From a virus: a DNA stretch of 64,000 nt. Under the pieces are notes generated by a model, which had not been told where the DNA came from, searched no databases, and saw nothing but the letters and a program-made list of their open reading frames with translations. The stretch lies in IMG/VR virus record IMGVR_UViG_3300009149_000012, positions 1-64,000 of that record. One strand, 5' to 3'. This document shows positions 9,260-18,593 of this stretch, piece after piece. Numbering within the stretch: the stretch's first letter is position 1; the number at the start of each line of letters is the position of its first letter. The translations under genes and the position numbers were made by a program.

Positions 9260-10252
9260 CTAGAACTGCGTGCCTCGGAAACGAATGTTTCCGAAGTTCC
9301 CGCTTGTTGCTTCTCCTAGAAGGCTATCACTTGGGATGTCAGTCTTTGGCTTGGGCACCGAGCCCTTTGCAGGTCCACGACTTGCCGCACGACTTGCTGA
9401 GGTGGCTGGTTGCTGTTGCTCGGCTGCGATACCTTCCCGAGCGGGGAAGGTTTGGTCACCAAGCTGAATGTCGGGCAGGGGCACGCCAGCACCCTCGTGA
9501 GCATCGGGATCCGGGATGTTGAACAGGTCTTCTTCCCGAGCTTGCTGATCCGGGGTCCGGCTCGTGGTTGCTTGGGCCTCTATGTTGGAAGCCATCTCGT
9601 TCTGGTGTTGGAACATCGGAACCCTGGGCTTGGGTCCGTAGAGCGACGAGCCAGAACGAGCGCCTGGGATCATCTGGATGATGTGCTCGACCTTGAATGT
9701 CCAATTGAGCGTGAAGGCATAGGGCGACTCATCAATTTCCTCGAAGGCGAACGTCCTGAAGGTGCCAAGAAACGTCCCACGGTCATACATGAGCATGATC
9801 TGACCTTGAAGGACGATGTTGCCCGTAGGGTCGTGAATAGAGCCGTTGTTGTGGAAAAGGTCATAAAGGTCCCGAAACCGGTCCCATGCGATGGTTCGAT
9901 GTCGGAGCAAGCTCGCCAACCCCGTGTAGATGTTCATGAAGGCGCCGGTCGACCCGTCGGCGCTGATCTCGGTCAGGTCATCCGGCCAGTGTTGCTCAAC
10001 GAAACCCCCACGAGTCTGAAATCGCTCGATCCGCTTGTTGAAGTTCTCAGAGAAGGTTGCCGGGTTCACATGGAGCACGAGAGCGTGCGGAAGCAAAACC
10101 CGACGCCTATCGAAAGGGCTCGTCACCTGGAACGCCATCGGAATCAGCGGTGACTTCCGAAGCGCTGCACCGTGGACGTAATTCGTCTCATTCGACGGTG
10201 CGTCGATCCGCTTGAAGTCAGGGCTCGCCGACCTGATATAGGCGTTTCCCAT
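9260..10252 (-). CDS. baseplate protein, paralogue of the transglycosylase-protein C-domain
   Basis: This 330-residue protein shares a fold-level pattern with residues 390-570 of the neighbouring transglycosylase protein. Both have a hydrophobic start ending in P-x-x-F-S, a G-x-x-V-E-x-H-W motif, a helix leading to L-F/Y-x-N-N-G, then a strand set I-x-x-x-Y-D-x-G/I-x-x-x-G-x-F-x-x-F and a final T-L-x-x-x-F-x-V stretch. The last third is low-complexity (Gln, Pro, Ser, Ala) and probably disordered. Its start overlaps the tape measure stop by one base. The position suggests a baseplate wedge or hub accessory. No enzymatic motif is seen. Confidence 0.72.
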   Translation of the reverse strand: MGNAYIRSASPDFKRIDAPSNETNYVHGAALRKSPLIPMAFQVTSPFDRRRVLLPHALVLHVNPATFSENFNKRIERFQTRGGFVEQHWPDDLTEISADGSTGAFMNIYTGLASLLRHRTIAWDRFRDLYDLFHNNGSIHDPTGNIVLQGQIMLMYDRGTFLGTFRTFAFEEIDESPYAFTLNWTFKVEHIIQMIPGARSGSSLYGPKPRVPMFQHQNEMASNIEAQATTSRTPDQQAREEDLFNIPDPDAHEGAGVPLPDIQLGDQTFPAREGIAAEQQQPATSASRAASRGPAKGSVPKPKTDIPSDSLLGEATSGNFGNIRFRGTQF

Positions 10253-13200
10253 TAGCGCACCGTCTTAAGGTGTTCGTGGTCCTGGATCCACTTGGTCACG
10301 TGGCTCTTGAGGTACCGCTGGAAGTCGGATCCGAAGATGTCGCCACCACCGCCCGAGACGTTGACACCAATGCTCACGTTGTTGCCACCACCTCGACCGA
10401 CCGGTGAGATGGTCTCACCAGGCCCAATCGGTGCCCACCCCTCGTTGTTCGGGGTCCGAGCAATGCTTGCAACGCCGGAAGGGCCAACGAACATTGCGGT
10501 GCCGCCAATGGCATTTTTCTCTTTCTTTGGGTTGCCAAGGAAGTCCATGAGCCCCTTTTCACCCTTCTTTTGGGTGACGCTCATGACGTCCCTGCCGAAT
10601 TCCTTCGGATCAGCCCCTGCACGGATCTTCTCGATGATCCCAGCCGGGTCATCACCAGCAAGCGCCGAGTACAGGAAGTATTCCAGCAAAGCAACCCGGG
10701 CGGCGTTGAGGGTTGAATCTTCGATGACCTTGGAAACATCGTTGTCGAGTTGGGACTTGTCGAGCTTGACCCCTCGGTTGCGCAGATCCTTGTGAAGCTC
10801 TTCCAGCTTCATGGAAGCGGTCATCGTCTGGACGTGGATGCCGTTGAGCATGTCCTCTGCCGGGCTCTTGCGACTTGACCCTGTGGGCGCCACAGCCCCA
10901 AGTGGTGTAGCAGGGGGGACCGTGACAGCACCGCTTGGTTGCCCGCTTGGAGCGGCTCCGGGTGACCCGGCTGGGGATCCCGCTGGGGCTGTTGGTGCCG
11001 AAGGATTCGCCGCTGTCGCTGCCGCTGCCGCTGGACCCGGCGCTCCAGCGCCACCAGGGGGCCCCATCTTGGTGGTGTCACCGATGATACCCGTAATCTG
11101 ACGAGCCGACATATTTCCGAAAAGAGCCGACATAAACGCGCCACGCTGTTCGTCTGTCAACCCTGCTCCCGACATAGCACTCTCGATCCCAGCACTCTCG
11201 CCTTCCTCTGTGGAAATTCCTGTCACTAGCTTTTTTAGTTGGTCGCCGCCGATTCCTGAAGCCTGTCCAGCGGTCCGAATCCGTTGTTGACCTTCAAGAG
11301 TGACACCGCTTTCACCCCCTAACAAACCCACGCCAGTAAGCGTGCTGTCAATATCTGTACTCACAGCCTTGTAAATGTTGCGATATTGATCCTGCAAAGT
11401 TTGCTTTTCAAGCTGAACTGCCTTTAGCTCGGCTTCCAACTTTGCTTTTGCTTCAGGGGTTTGAGCGTTCCCGATGGCCGTCCCAAGCTCTGCTTCCCGA
11501 GCATTCAACCCCTCTACCTTTGAGGATGTCCCTCGGAGTGTTGATCGAACAGCCACACCGCCCCCGCTCTCGATAGCAGCCTTTTTGTACTTCTCGACGT
11601 CGCCCCCGGAAGCCTTCCACAAATCGATCAAGTCTTTGCGACCAGATTTCCTAACCTCAAGACCTGTTCGGTCGGCCTCATCGCCCACCGTCTGTAGAAT
11701 AGCGTCCCAAATGCCCATCATAGCGTTGTAGATTTGGTTCATCATGAAGTCGACGATGATCCCGAGCTTGTCGAGCATCGAAGTCATCAAGTCCCCTTGC
11801 TTCTCGGCTGCCGACCTTGTATCCCCCATTTCCTCGATGACCTTCTTTTGGTCAGGCTCCATCCGGTCGAAAAGCTCATCGTATGCCATCGTCTGGATTT
11901 TTTTGGCTTCCTCAGGATTGTTTTTCATCTCCTGAGTACGGAAGTCCTCCATCACCTGTTCGAAGATGACCATCTGATCAAGCTGTTCCTCGGAGATGCC
12001 CAGGTTTTCAGCCATCATCTCAGCGCCGATGCTACCCCGGGCATCCATGAGCGTCTTAGCACCCCCAGCGAACCGACTAAGAGCATCCTGCATGACTTCC
12101 AAGGACGCACCTGGTCCCAAAGTCCGTGCTGCCATCGCCGTGGCGAACGGACCGCCCTTGCTAGCCATCGAATCTTGCGTTCGGGTATGGATGATTGCTT
12201 CCGTAAGCTCACCAACCATCGCTTCAGGCACACCTTTGAGAATCTCAGAGGTGCTTACCTTTCGGTCCCGAATCTGTGCCTCCAAGGCTCCTGTATCACC
12301 ACCAGTCACACCAGCAATCTTGCCTGCGATTCCGGAAGTCTTGCGCTTGATATCCCTCTGGACCGCACCAGCGACCTTTTTCGGACCCGCCAGCAAAGTC
12401 AGACGAAGTCGTTCGAGCCGCCCCATCCCCTTGAGGCCCTTCATAGCCGTGTTGAAGAATTCTTGAGCTGTTCGGGGGCTCATGGCCTTACCGATCTTGC
12501 CGAGAAGCTTCACGGCATCGCCCATGCGCACGTTCCACAAAGCAAGGTCGGAGCTAATGCCTCGAATCATCCCGAAAAACTTGTTAAAGGCAATCCCCGA
12601 ATCACCAGCCGCCATCTTCATCTTCTCGAACTCGAAGCCGACTTCCCCGGCGCTCATCGCCATGTTCGACATCAAATCCGCCTGAAAGCTACCGATCTCG
12701 TTGAGGGACACGCCGAAAGCCCGAGAGTAGGCGACCGCCGACATGGTCGCTTGCTGGAAATTCATCACTGTTCGGGTCGCCGCACCGGCACTCTTCTGAT
12801 ACGACTTGAATTCCTCTGACAAGTCGTATAGCTCGACACCCTCTTGCGTAAGAACGTTGGTGAAGGCGATATGTTCGGCCTTCGAGATGCCCATTTTGAG
12901 GTTGGAAAGACTGAAGGCATCATCCCTCAGACTTTTCATTGTCCCGTCAAGCTTCGCAAACGCTATGTCGGCGTTGTTCGCATTGGCTGTAAGAAACTTG
13001 CCCGTTGATGCTGAAGTCAAAATCTGCTTGTTGAAGTCTTTCGCTGCCGCTTCGGCATCGAGCATGAGCTTCACAACCCCGACCAAGGCTGAAGCCAAGC
13101 CAGCAACAAGGGGGCCGATTTTCGCTAGAACACCCGCCACCTTGGAAAACTTACCCATCATCTTTGAAAGGCCAACAATCCCCTTAGCGCCTGCGAATTG

Positions 13201-13857
13201 GACAGCCCCGGCCGCACCTTTACGTTGCTTACCTGCAAGCGCCTGTCTTCCAGCGAACTTTCGCATCGCCTTTCCGACGCCCGGGCCTGTCCCAGCACTG
13301 AGGCTACGCATGCTGCCCTCAATGATGGTCCCCATGAGCTTACCGCCAGCCTGAAAAGCCCCAGCGATGTCCTTTTGCAGTAGCTTGCCGAAGACGTTCG
13401 TTCCCTCGAAAGCCTTTTTGATGTCGCCAGCGAACGCCACGAACTTGAGCTTGATTGTCTTCTTTGCCAGCTTCTCGGTCTCGTTTCGGACCCGATTGAG
13501 GGCCTTGATCCGAGCCTGCGTGGACTTCATTTCCTGTCGAGCTTTGGTTTGCTCGGCAGTGCTTCCCTTTTTCGCTGTGTCTTGTGCCTGCTGATAGGTC
13601 CGGTTGAGATGCTTGATCTCATTGTCGACCATCTTGATGGCGTGCTTGCTGGCTTGCACTTCCTGACGCCACGCACTCCACCCCTTGCGTGCACCCTCGA
13701 CGCCCGCCATGGTCGCCTTGTCCATCCCTCGCATGGCCTTGGTGATGTCCTTGGCACTGCGCATGAACTCCTTGTCGACAGCCTGAAGCCCTCGGATGGC
13801 ACCCTTGGTGTCATACTCAATCTGAAATTTGAGGACTTCAGTAATTGAATCGACCAT
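10252..13857 (-). CDS. tail tape measure protein
   Basis: This 1,201-residue protein has typical tape measure features. The N-terminus is a long, charged helical and coiled-coil stretch (residues about 1-160). A strongly hydrophobic segment follows at about 240-266 (VLAKIGPLVAGLASALVGVV), then extended helical regions and a Pro/Ala/Gly linker around 930-1000. The C-terminus includes a Gly-rich patch and ends in VTKWIQDHEHLKTVR. It sits between the chaperone-like genes and the baseplate genes, the standard place. By the usual rule that tail length follows tape measure length, this predicts a long contractile tail. No lysozyme domain is visible inside it. Confidence 0.88.
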   Translation of the reverse strand: MVDSITEVLKFQIEYDTKGAIRGLQAVDKEFMRSAKDITKAMRGMDKATMAGVEGARKGWSAWRQEVQASKHAIKMVDNEIKHLNRTYQQAQDTAKKGSTAEQTKARQEMKSTQARIKALNRVRNETEKLAKKTIKLKFVAFAGDIKKAFEGTNVFGKLLQKDIAGAFQAGGKLMGTIIEGSMRSLSAGTGPGVGKAMRKFAGRQALAGKQRKGAAGAVQFAGAKGIVGLSKMMGKFSKVAGVLAKIGPLVAGLASALVGVVKLMLDAEAAAKDFNKQILTSASTGKFLTANANNADIAFAKLDGTMKSLRDDAFSLSNLKMGISKAEHIAFTNVLTQEGVELYDLSEEFKSYQKSAGAATRTVMNFQQATMSAVAYSRAFGVSLNEIGSFQADLMSNMAMSAGEVGFEFEKMKMAAGDSGIAFNKFFGMIRGISSDLALWNVRMGDAVKLLGKIGKAMSPRTAQEFFNTAMKGLKGMGRLERLRLTLLAGPKKVAGAVQRDIKRKTSGIAGKIAGVTGGDTGALEAQIRDRKVSTSEILKGVPEAMVGELTEAIIHTRTQDSMASKGGPFATAMAARTLGPGASLEVMQDALSRFAGGAKTLMDARGSIGAEMMAENLGISEEQLDQMVIFEQVMEDFRTQEMKNNPEEAKKIQTMAYDELFDRMEPDQKKVIEEMGDTRSAAEKQGDLMTSMLDKLGIIVDFMMNQIYNAMMGIWDAILQTVGDEADRTGLEVRKSGRKDLIDLWKASGGDVEKYKKAAIESGGGVAVRSTLRGTSSKVEGLNAREAELGTAIGNAQTPEAKAKLEAELKAVQLEKQTLQDQYRNIYKAVSTDIDSTLTGVGLLGGESGVTLEGQQRIRTAGQASGIGGDQLKKLVTGISTEEGESAGIESAMSGAGLTDEQRGAFMSALFGNMSARQITGIIGDTTKMGPPGGAGAPGPAAAAATAANPSAPTAPAGSPAGSPGAAPSGQPSGAVTVPPATPLGAVAPTGSSRKSPAEDMLNGIHVQTMTASMKLEELHKDLRNRGVKLDKSQLDNDVSKVIEDSTLNAARVALLEYFLYSALAGDDPAGIIEKIRAGADPKEFGRDVMSVTQKKGEKGLMDFLGNPKKEKNAIGGTAMFVGPSGVASIARTPNNEGWAPIGPGETISPVGRGGGNNVSIGVNVSGGGGDIFGSDFQRYLKSHVTKWIQDHEHLKTVR

Positions 13858-13860
13858 CGA

Positions 13861-15054
13861 CTATCTCCGGGCCTTTCTAACAGGGATCGGCATGATGGGG
13901 GCTTGGGGTTTAAGCCCCCACTTATCCATGAAGTTATCAGTCTTTTCGGGGTCTTGTTGTGGCATCTCCGCAACCCCTTGTTTTTTCCCTCTTTTCATGA
14001 GTCGACGTTGAACCTGTAGTGCGGTCAGTCCTTCGAAGTCGGTTGCTCCGGTCGTCTGACGGTTGCCCCACTCTTGGTCTCGGGCCTTAGCAAGCTCGGC
14101 GAGCCGAGCTTGCTGCTTCTGTTGACCGTCACGCACACGTTGCTCGTGCTGTTCAATGACCGTGTCGTGCCAGTCCTTCTCGCCACGAAGACTCTTCTCA
14201 AGCTGTTCGGCCAACTCTTCCGTCGTCTTGGCCGTGACCATCACAGCGCTGCCCTTCTGGGTCTTCTTATCGTTGAGATCCTCGCCGAACAGAACGTGGC
14301 GTAGGATCCGGTCACGGCGGGAGATCTTCTCTTCCTTGATCTTGCGGCGCCGATCGTTGTCCTGCGAGTAGACCTTGGAAATTCCTTTGCCAGCGAAACA
14401 GGAGCCTACGAACTTGGCGTTGTCCCACTCACGTTCGATCAAGTCCTGTTGGTCCTCGTAGAAGTTGAGCGCTCGCCACACCAACTGAGACCAGTTGAGC
14501 CCAAGATGCTCGGAACCCGAAACCCCTGTGACAGCCGGGCTCGTCATGTCCATGCCCTGAAGCTGTGCCCACCGAAACCGGCTCGAAGGCTCCATCACGA
14601 ACGCTTCTGTAAGCGTCACGGCATCCGCCGCCCGCCGATTCACTTCCCCCACATGCCGTACAACCTTCTGCCGGACCCGGCGAGGTAGCCCGTGGAACAT
14701 GCTCGCCATCTCCGAGAGCCATTGGTGCCTGTCTGGCAGGATGTTCTGTCCGTCCACCATGAATATGTTGTATGCCAAGAAAAGGTCTTGGAACTTGGCC
14801 TTACCAGCACCGAGGTTGGCCGCTTCGAACTCATGGTGGTTGATGGACTTGAACACGAAGTGGACGCCGTTGATCTCACCGGGGAAGGTGAGGAAGCCCC
14901 GTGTGAGTATGGGCTCGACGTCCTTGAAGATGGCTTGGTTGACTTCCGGAGGCGTAGGCGCTTTGATGCGGATGTCATCCGGATCGGGCTCCCCGGATTG
15001 TTGACGAGCTAGCTTTTGCTGCTCCTTTGCATAGCGCTCTTCCTCCTTGTCCAT
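13861..15054 (-). CDS. tail assembly chaperone-like protein, second of a pair
   Basis: This 397-residue protein precedes the tape measure gene by three bases. After a charged leader, residues about 45-75 (PILTRGFLTFPGEINGVHFV then FKSINHHEFEA) resemble the N-terminal beta motif of tail assembly chaperones, also seen in the gene at 15058-16182. The middle is helical (WSQLVWRALNFYEDQQDLIE) and the end is a long charged helix. In many phages two such genes stand before the tape measure and are linked by a frameshift. Here they are two complete frames with separate starts three bases apart, so no programmed frameshift is needed. Function is inferred from position and this weak similarity. Confidence 0.62.
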   Translation of the reverse strand: MDKEEERYAKEQQKLARQQSGEPDPDDIRIKAPTPPEVNQAIFKDVEPILTRGFLTFPGEINGVHFVFKSINHHEFEAANLGAGKAKFQDLFLAYNIFMVDGQNILPDRHQWLSEMASMFHGLPRRVRQKVVRHVGEVNRRAADAVTLTEAFVMEPSSRFRWAQLQGMDMTSPAVTGVSGSEHLGLNWSQLVWRALNFYEDQQDLIEREWDNAKFVGSCFAGKGISKVYSQDNDRRRKIKEEKISRRDRILRHVLFGEDLNDKKTQKGSAVMVTAKTTEELAEQLEKSLRGEKDWHDTVIEQHEQRVRDGQQKQQARLAELAKARDQEWGNRQTTGATDFEGLTALQVQRRLMKRGKKQGVAEMPQQDPEKTDNFMDKWGLKPQAPIMPIPVRKARR

Positions 15055-15057
15055 GGC

Positions 15058-16182
15058 CTACGTTGCCGGTGGCTTCCACTTGGGGTTGAGCCCACCGGTT
15101 GGAGGCTGGTCCAAGATGTTGCGAACCTCTTGTGGGTTCACGGGGATAGGCCGGATTTCAGCAGCCGGTCGGCGGGGCCGGGGGCGGTTCGGATCGGGGG
15201 GCTGAACGGCTTCCGGAACCGGAGCCCCAACACCCACAGCGTCTTCCTGTGCTGCGATCTCCTCCGAACGTTTTGAGCGAACCGCCATTGACGTGGGGGG
15301 AGCCACTTGAGCGGGAGGAGCGCCCGGGCCTGTCGGGACCATCTGGTTCGGTTGCGGCTGCGGGGGGGCCGGGGGCTGTACCTCTTCAGGTGGGGGCGCT
15401 GCCCGATTGAGAGGCTGCCGGTCCCTCATGAGTTGCTGAGGATCTGGCGTGGTCTCGGCTGCCTGTGGAACGACCTTGTCGAGGCGTTCGACCGCCGCTT
15501 GCGCATCTTCCTTCTCACGGGCGCTCTTGTGGGCGTAGCCCGCTTCATCCAAGATGTTGGCGAACATCTCTTTCTGAGCTTCGACTTCGACTTCCTTCAA
15601 CTCCGCAATGAGCCGACGGGCCTTCTCCTCAATCGTCTCATCCGGGATGGTGAAGGTGACGCCCTTGGTCGCTTCCTCATCGGCCTTGACCAAGTTCTCT
15701 GCAAACTTCCGATATGATGTGGAGATGATTTCCCGGCTCCACGTGTTCACAACGTTCCGGCGCACCCACTCATGAAGCTCCAAAGAGACTTCACGAGGCT
15801 CGCCCGTGGGGGGCTTGATCGTTGCTTGGCATCGAGAAGTAAGCGCCGAGTCCTTGACTTGCTTCGCCGTCGACTCGTCAGGGGCAAGCACCTCGACGAT
15901 CCAAGCACCGGAAGGCGCCTCATCCTCGATAAACTCGACCCCTCGAAGGTCAACTTCGTTGATTTGTAGAAGCGCCCGGCAGATGTGGGACTTCTGGAAT
16001 TCGAAAAGATATTCGGCGTCGTCGAGCCCTTCAACCTCTTGAACGATTGCCTCAAGCTCGTTCGGCCGCATATTTCGAAGGACAAGTTTCATCCCCATGA
16101 GGGTGAACTCATCCTCGATCAACCCGATGTTCTGCGCCTTTCGAAGCGCCTCTTGAATCTTACTCGCTCGAATCGTTGTCAT
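15058..16182 (-). CDS. tail assembly chaperone-like protein, first of a pair
   Basis: This 374-residue protein starts MTTIRASKIQEALRKAQNIG, with GGAAATTGGG just upstream of the ATG. Residues about 20-50 (LIEDEFTLMGMKLVLRNMRP then NELEAIV) match the chaperone-type beta motif, and the middle is a mixed helix region with HEWVRRNVVNTWSREII. From about residue 250 it is Pro/Gln/Ala-rich and probably disordered. It lies between the tail tube gene and its sister chaperone-like gene. Such proteins bind the tape measure during tail assembly in related phages. The assignment is by gene order and weak motif. Confidence 0.62.
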   Translation of the reverse strand: MTTIRASKIQEALRKAQNIGLIEDEFTLMGMKLVLRNMRPNELEAIVQEVEGLDDAEYLFEFQKSHICRALLQINEVDLRGVEFIEDEAPSGAWIVEVLAPDESTAKQVKDSALTSRCQATIKPPTGEPREVSLELHEWVRRNVVNTWSREIISTSYRKFAENLVKADEEATKGVTFTIPDETIEEKARRLIAELKEVEVEAQKEMFANILDEAGYAHKSAREKEDAQAAVERLDKVVPQAAETTPDPQQLMRDRQPLNRAAPPPEEVQPPAPPQPQPNQMVPTGPGAPPAQVAPPTSMAVRSKRSEEIAAQEDAVGVGAPVPEAVQPPDPNRPRPRRPAAEIRPIPVNPQEVRNILDQPPTGGLNPKWKPPAT

Positions 16183-16293
16183 CCCAATTTCCTTTCGGGA
16201 CGACTACGGAGCGATGGGCCCCATCTAGGTTTTTATCTGATCCCTGCTAGGGGTGAACCTTACTGATCCCATCTATATCTCCATTGTCGTCGA

Positions 16294-17031
16294 CTAGAGG
16301 CCAGCGGCGAGCGTTTCAGCGCCCGTGTTCACGTTCCGTGAACCACTGTACCTCAAGCTGTATCCGAGACCCGGCTCAGCGCCAACGTCCGAAGCGTAGG
16401 GCGAAAGACCGGTGTCCACGAATTCTCCGTACGCACTCGTGCCGTCGATGACGTCTGTGACGGTCACGGACGAGTTTTCGGTCACGATCGCCGCATCCGA
16501 CGTGTAGGAAGCGCTGTAGCTGTTGAGCCAGCACCCCTCGTAGAACGTCAACAGAGCGTACACGGTGGGCAGAACGCCGGCCGCATTCGTGCTTCGTGCG
16601 ATCACGTTGTTGCCAGCGGTGCCATCCATGTCCTGTTCGCTCGTGATCTCGGAGAACACAAGCTCTTGGCGGATGTCGAAGGCCCAACGGTGATGCTTGA
16701 GTGACCGAACGAGCCCCTCGACGCCACCACGATACCCTAACGTTTGGAAGAGGTTCACGGCGTACATCAAGGTCTTGTTCAAAGTCAGGGTCATCGGCTC
16801 CGTCACGCCAGGCACAAGTTCGGCGATTTGATCACCAAAACCCACGCCCCTGACGGACTCAACGCCTCGCGACTCGTCATGGCCGAACTCGTTCACAGCC
16901 CCAATTTGCTGGAACTGTTTCTTGCCGACCATGTAGCCGTAGACTTTGTTCTTCTGGGAAATAGCCGAACGAGTGTTGGGCGCAGTCCCCATGCGGTAGA
17001 TGTAATTTGAGGTATCGGAAGGCGCACCCAT
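16294..17031 (-). CDS. tail tube protein
   Basis: This 245-residue protein has the tube-protein pattern. It opens with a flexible leader, then NKVYGYMVGKKQFQQIGAVN with loop material, then PGVTEPMTLTLNKTLMYAVN followed by FQTLGYRGGVEGLVRSLKHH, a helix, and the closing strands FYEGCWLNSYSASYTSDAAI and VTENSSVTVTDV. The middle and last strands (E-x-x-x-x-E-x-I; E-G-C-W; S-V-T-V) match the tube fold of myovirus gp19-like proteins. The size is in the family range. It is placed between the sheath region and the chaperones. Many copies would stack to make the inner tail tube. Confidence 0.8.
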   Translation of the reverse strand: MGAPSDTSNYIYRMGTAPNTRSAISQKNKVYGYMVGKKQFQQIGAVNEFGHDESRGVESVRGVGFGDQIAELVPGVTEPMTLTLNKTLMYAVNLFQTLGYRGGVEGLVRSLKHHRWAFDIRQELVFSEITSEQDMDGTAGNNVIARSTNAAGVLPTVYALLTFYEGCWLNSYSASYTSDAAIVTENSSVTVTDVIDGTSAYGEFVDTGLSPYASDVGAEPGLGYSLRYSGSRNVNTGAETLAAGL

Positions 17032-17034
17032 TTG

Positions 17035-17748
17035 TCACTTCTCCGGTGGGAAGAACAGACCGTGAATGCGGCTCGCTTCCTGGTCGAGTTGGGCCAGGCG
17101 GTCCGTCGCATCGGACAATTTGTTCTCCAGCAGCACATCGTTGAGGGTCGACGTGACGGTGTACAAGTCTTCACGGGCTTTCGACGCATTGAACTTGCGG
17201 CCCGCCGTCATCAACTCGTCAATCTTTTGGCCCGTTGCCTGGACCTTCTGAAGAATGTCGGTTGCCGTGAGAGTGTTGGTCTCGACAAGGTCAGGACACC
17301 CCTGACCTTGTGCGCTTTCGCACAAGCCCGCCAAAGCATCCGTAAACGCCTTGCGCTTGTCGGCAGACACCTCACCATTGGCAGCTTCAACCTGAACTGC
17401 CGCCATGGTCTGCTCTACCGTTGCCAGCTTCGATCCGATCTCTTTGAGGTTCGGCATTCTTCGTTCTCCAGTCGTAGATCCACAACCAAGTGTTCGGATA
17501 AGTGGACTAGCAGCCCACCGGGAACGGCGAGGTGCGAGAACCTCCCACATCTGGTCGATGTCCACAGAAAGCATGGCACTTCCAGATTTGAGGAACTCAT
17601 CGAGCGCACGCCGGGCAAAGGACGTCGACAGCGCAAGCTTACGCACGAAATCCAGAGCGCTCACAGGCCCTAGATTCAGCTTCTGTCCACCTGGTAGCTG
17701 GACAAAGGCAACATTCCCGTCTGTGGAAATGTCAACGAGACTTCGCAT
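17035..17748 (-). CDS. unrecognised virion-cluster protein, possibly a fusion of two small proteins
   Basis: This is one open frame of 237 residues. Its first part (about residues 1-97, MRSLVDISTDGNVAFVQLPG onward) and its second part (from MPNLKEIGSKL at 17457) look like two separate proteins. The junction region (PLIRTLGCGSTTGERR) looks like translated intergenic sequence, and GGAG stands eight bases before the internal ATG. The second part is helical with two cysteines (LCESAQGQGCPDL). The simplest reading is either a fused gene or two cistrons whose separating stop was lost. Function is unknown. It is translated just upstream of the tail tube gene. Confidence 0.6.
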   Translation of the reverse strand: MRSLVDISTDGNVAFVQLPGGQKLNLGPVSALDFVRKLALSTSFARRALDEFLKSGSAMLSVDIDQMWEVLAPRRSRWAASPLIRTLGCGSTTGERRMPNLKEIGSKLATVEQTMAAVQVEAANGEVSADKRKAFTDALAGLCESAQGQGCPDLVETNTLTATDILQKVQATGQKIDELMTAGRKFNASKAREDLYTVTSTLNDVLLENKLSDATDRLAQLDQEASRIHGLFFPPEK

Positions 17749-17771
17749 GCCTTACATACCCCACAAGAGGA

Positions 17772-18581
17772 TCACACACGAACGAAGACTTCCATGAGAT
17801 CTTTTTGCTCAATCAGGGTCCCTTCACTGGGTCCGAAAAGCCAGTTTTTCTCGGCTTTCCACGAGGTTCGAAGCCCCATGGCGGTTTCCATTTCGTTCAA
17901 GATGGCGGCGGCGTTCCAAAGATCGAAGCCCACCAACTCGCTCTTGCGCGCTGCCACAACCGTCAACCGGTCCTCCTTAGCATAAAACAAGAACCCTCGA
18001 AGGTGCCCCTCCCGGAAAAGTTCAATCCAATCCGCCAGCAAGAGACCCGTTTCCGACTTCCCAATCACAAAACCGTTGGTTCCGACGTCCAGGACCCTGG
18101 GAGGCGGCGGTTCTGAGGGAAGGGAAGGGAGCGACCCGGTGTGAACATAGGTGTGGATCCAATCGACCGCCGTTCTGACCCGCTCCCCCAACTGAGCTTC
18201 ACTACCAGCGCCATGCACATAACGGCGCAAAAACTCCACGAATCGGGCAAAGTCTCGATCCACATGCGCTAAGGCAATGAGCCCTAGTCGATGAACTAGA
18301 TCCACCTCGTAGACAAGACCTGGCATCCGAGGGTGGATCGCCAAGTCCCTCTTGAGAAACAGGGCGATGGCAAACAATGTGTCCACATCCCTGATCTCAG
18401 ATGTAGCAAACACGGTGAAAAAGGGCGTCCCTATGATGAGATCTTCGAAAAACCTAGGAAGGCTCTCGTAGGAATTCAAAGCATGGACATCCATACCAAA
18501 CAAAACAGCATGGGAGGCGTCTTCAGAGTCTTCAGAAAACCGATGATCTATGCGGACGGAAAGCTCAATGGGCTCGACCAT
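17772..18581 (-). CDS. unrecognised 269-residue protein
   Basis: The frame is strongly coding in composition and sits in line with the minus-strand genes (12 bases after the collagen-like gene stop). It contains an acidic stretch EIRDVDTLFAIALFLKRDL, a His/Asp stretch LIALAHVDRDFARFVEFLRR, and a C-terminal part (VVAARKSELVGFDLWNAAAI). The spaced Asp and His residues recall metal-dependent phosphoesterases, but the motif order does not match any family well enough to name. No signal peptide or membrane segment is seen. Treat it as unknown. Confidence 0.6.
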   Translation of the reverse strand: MVEPIELSVRIDHRFSEDSEDASHAVLFGMDVHALNSYESLPRFFEDLIIGTPFFTVFATSEIRDVDTLFAIALFLKRDLAIHPRMPGLVYEVDLVHRLGLIALAHVDRDFARFVEFLRRYVHGAGSEAQLGERVRTAVDWIHTYVHTGSLPSLPSEPPPPRVLDVGTNGFVIGKSETGLLLADWIELFREGHLRGFLFYAKEDRLTVVAARKSELVGFDLWNAAAILNEMETAMGLRTSWKAEKNWLFGPSEGTLIEQKDLMEVFVRV

Positions 18582-18593
18582 CCGCCAAGGGTA

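Noticed and set aside
16183-16293. Terminator between tube and chaperone genes
   Set aside because: No stable hairpin with T-run could be found in these 111 bases.
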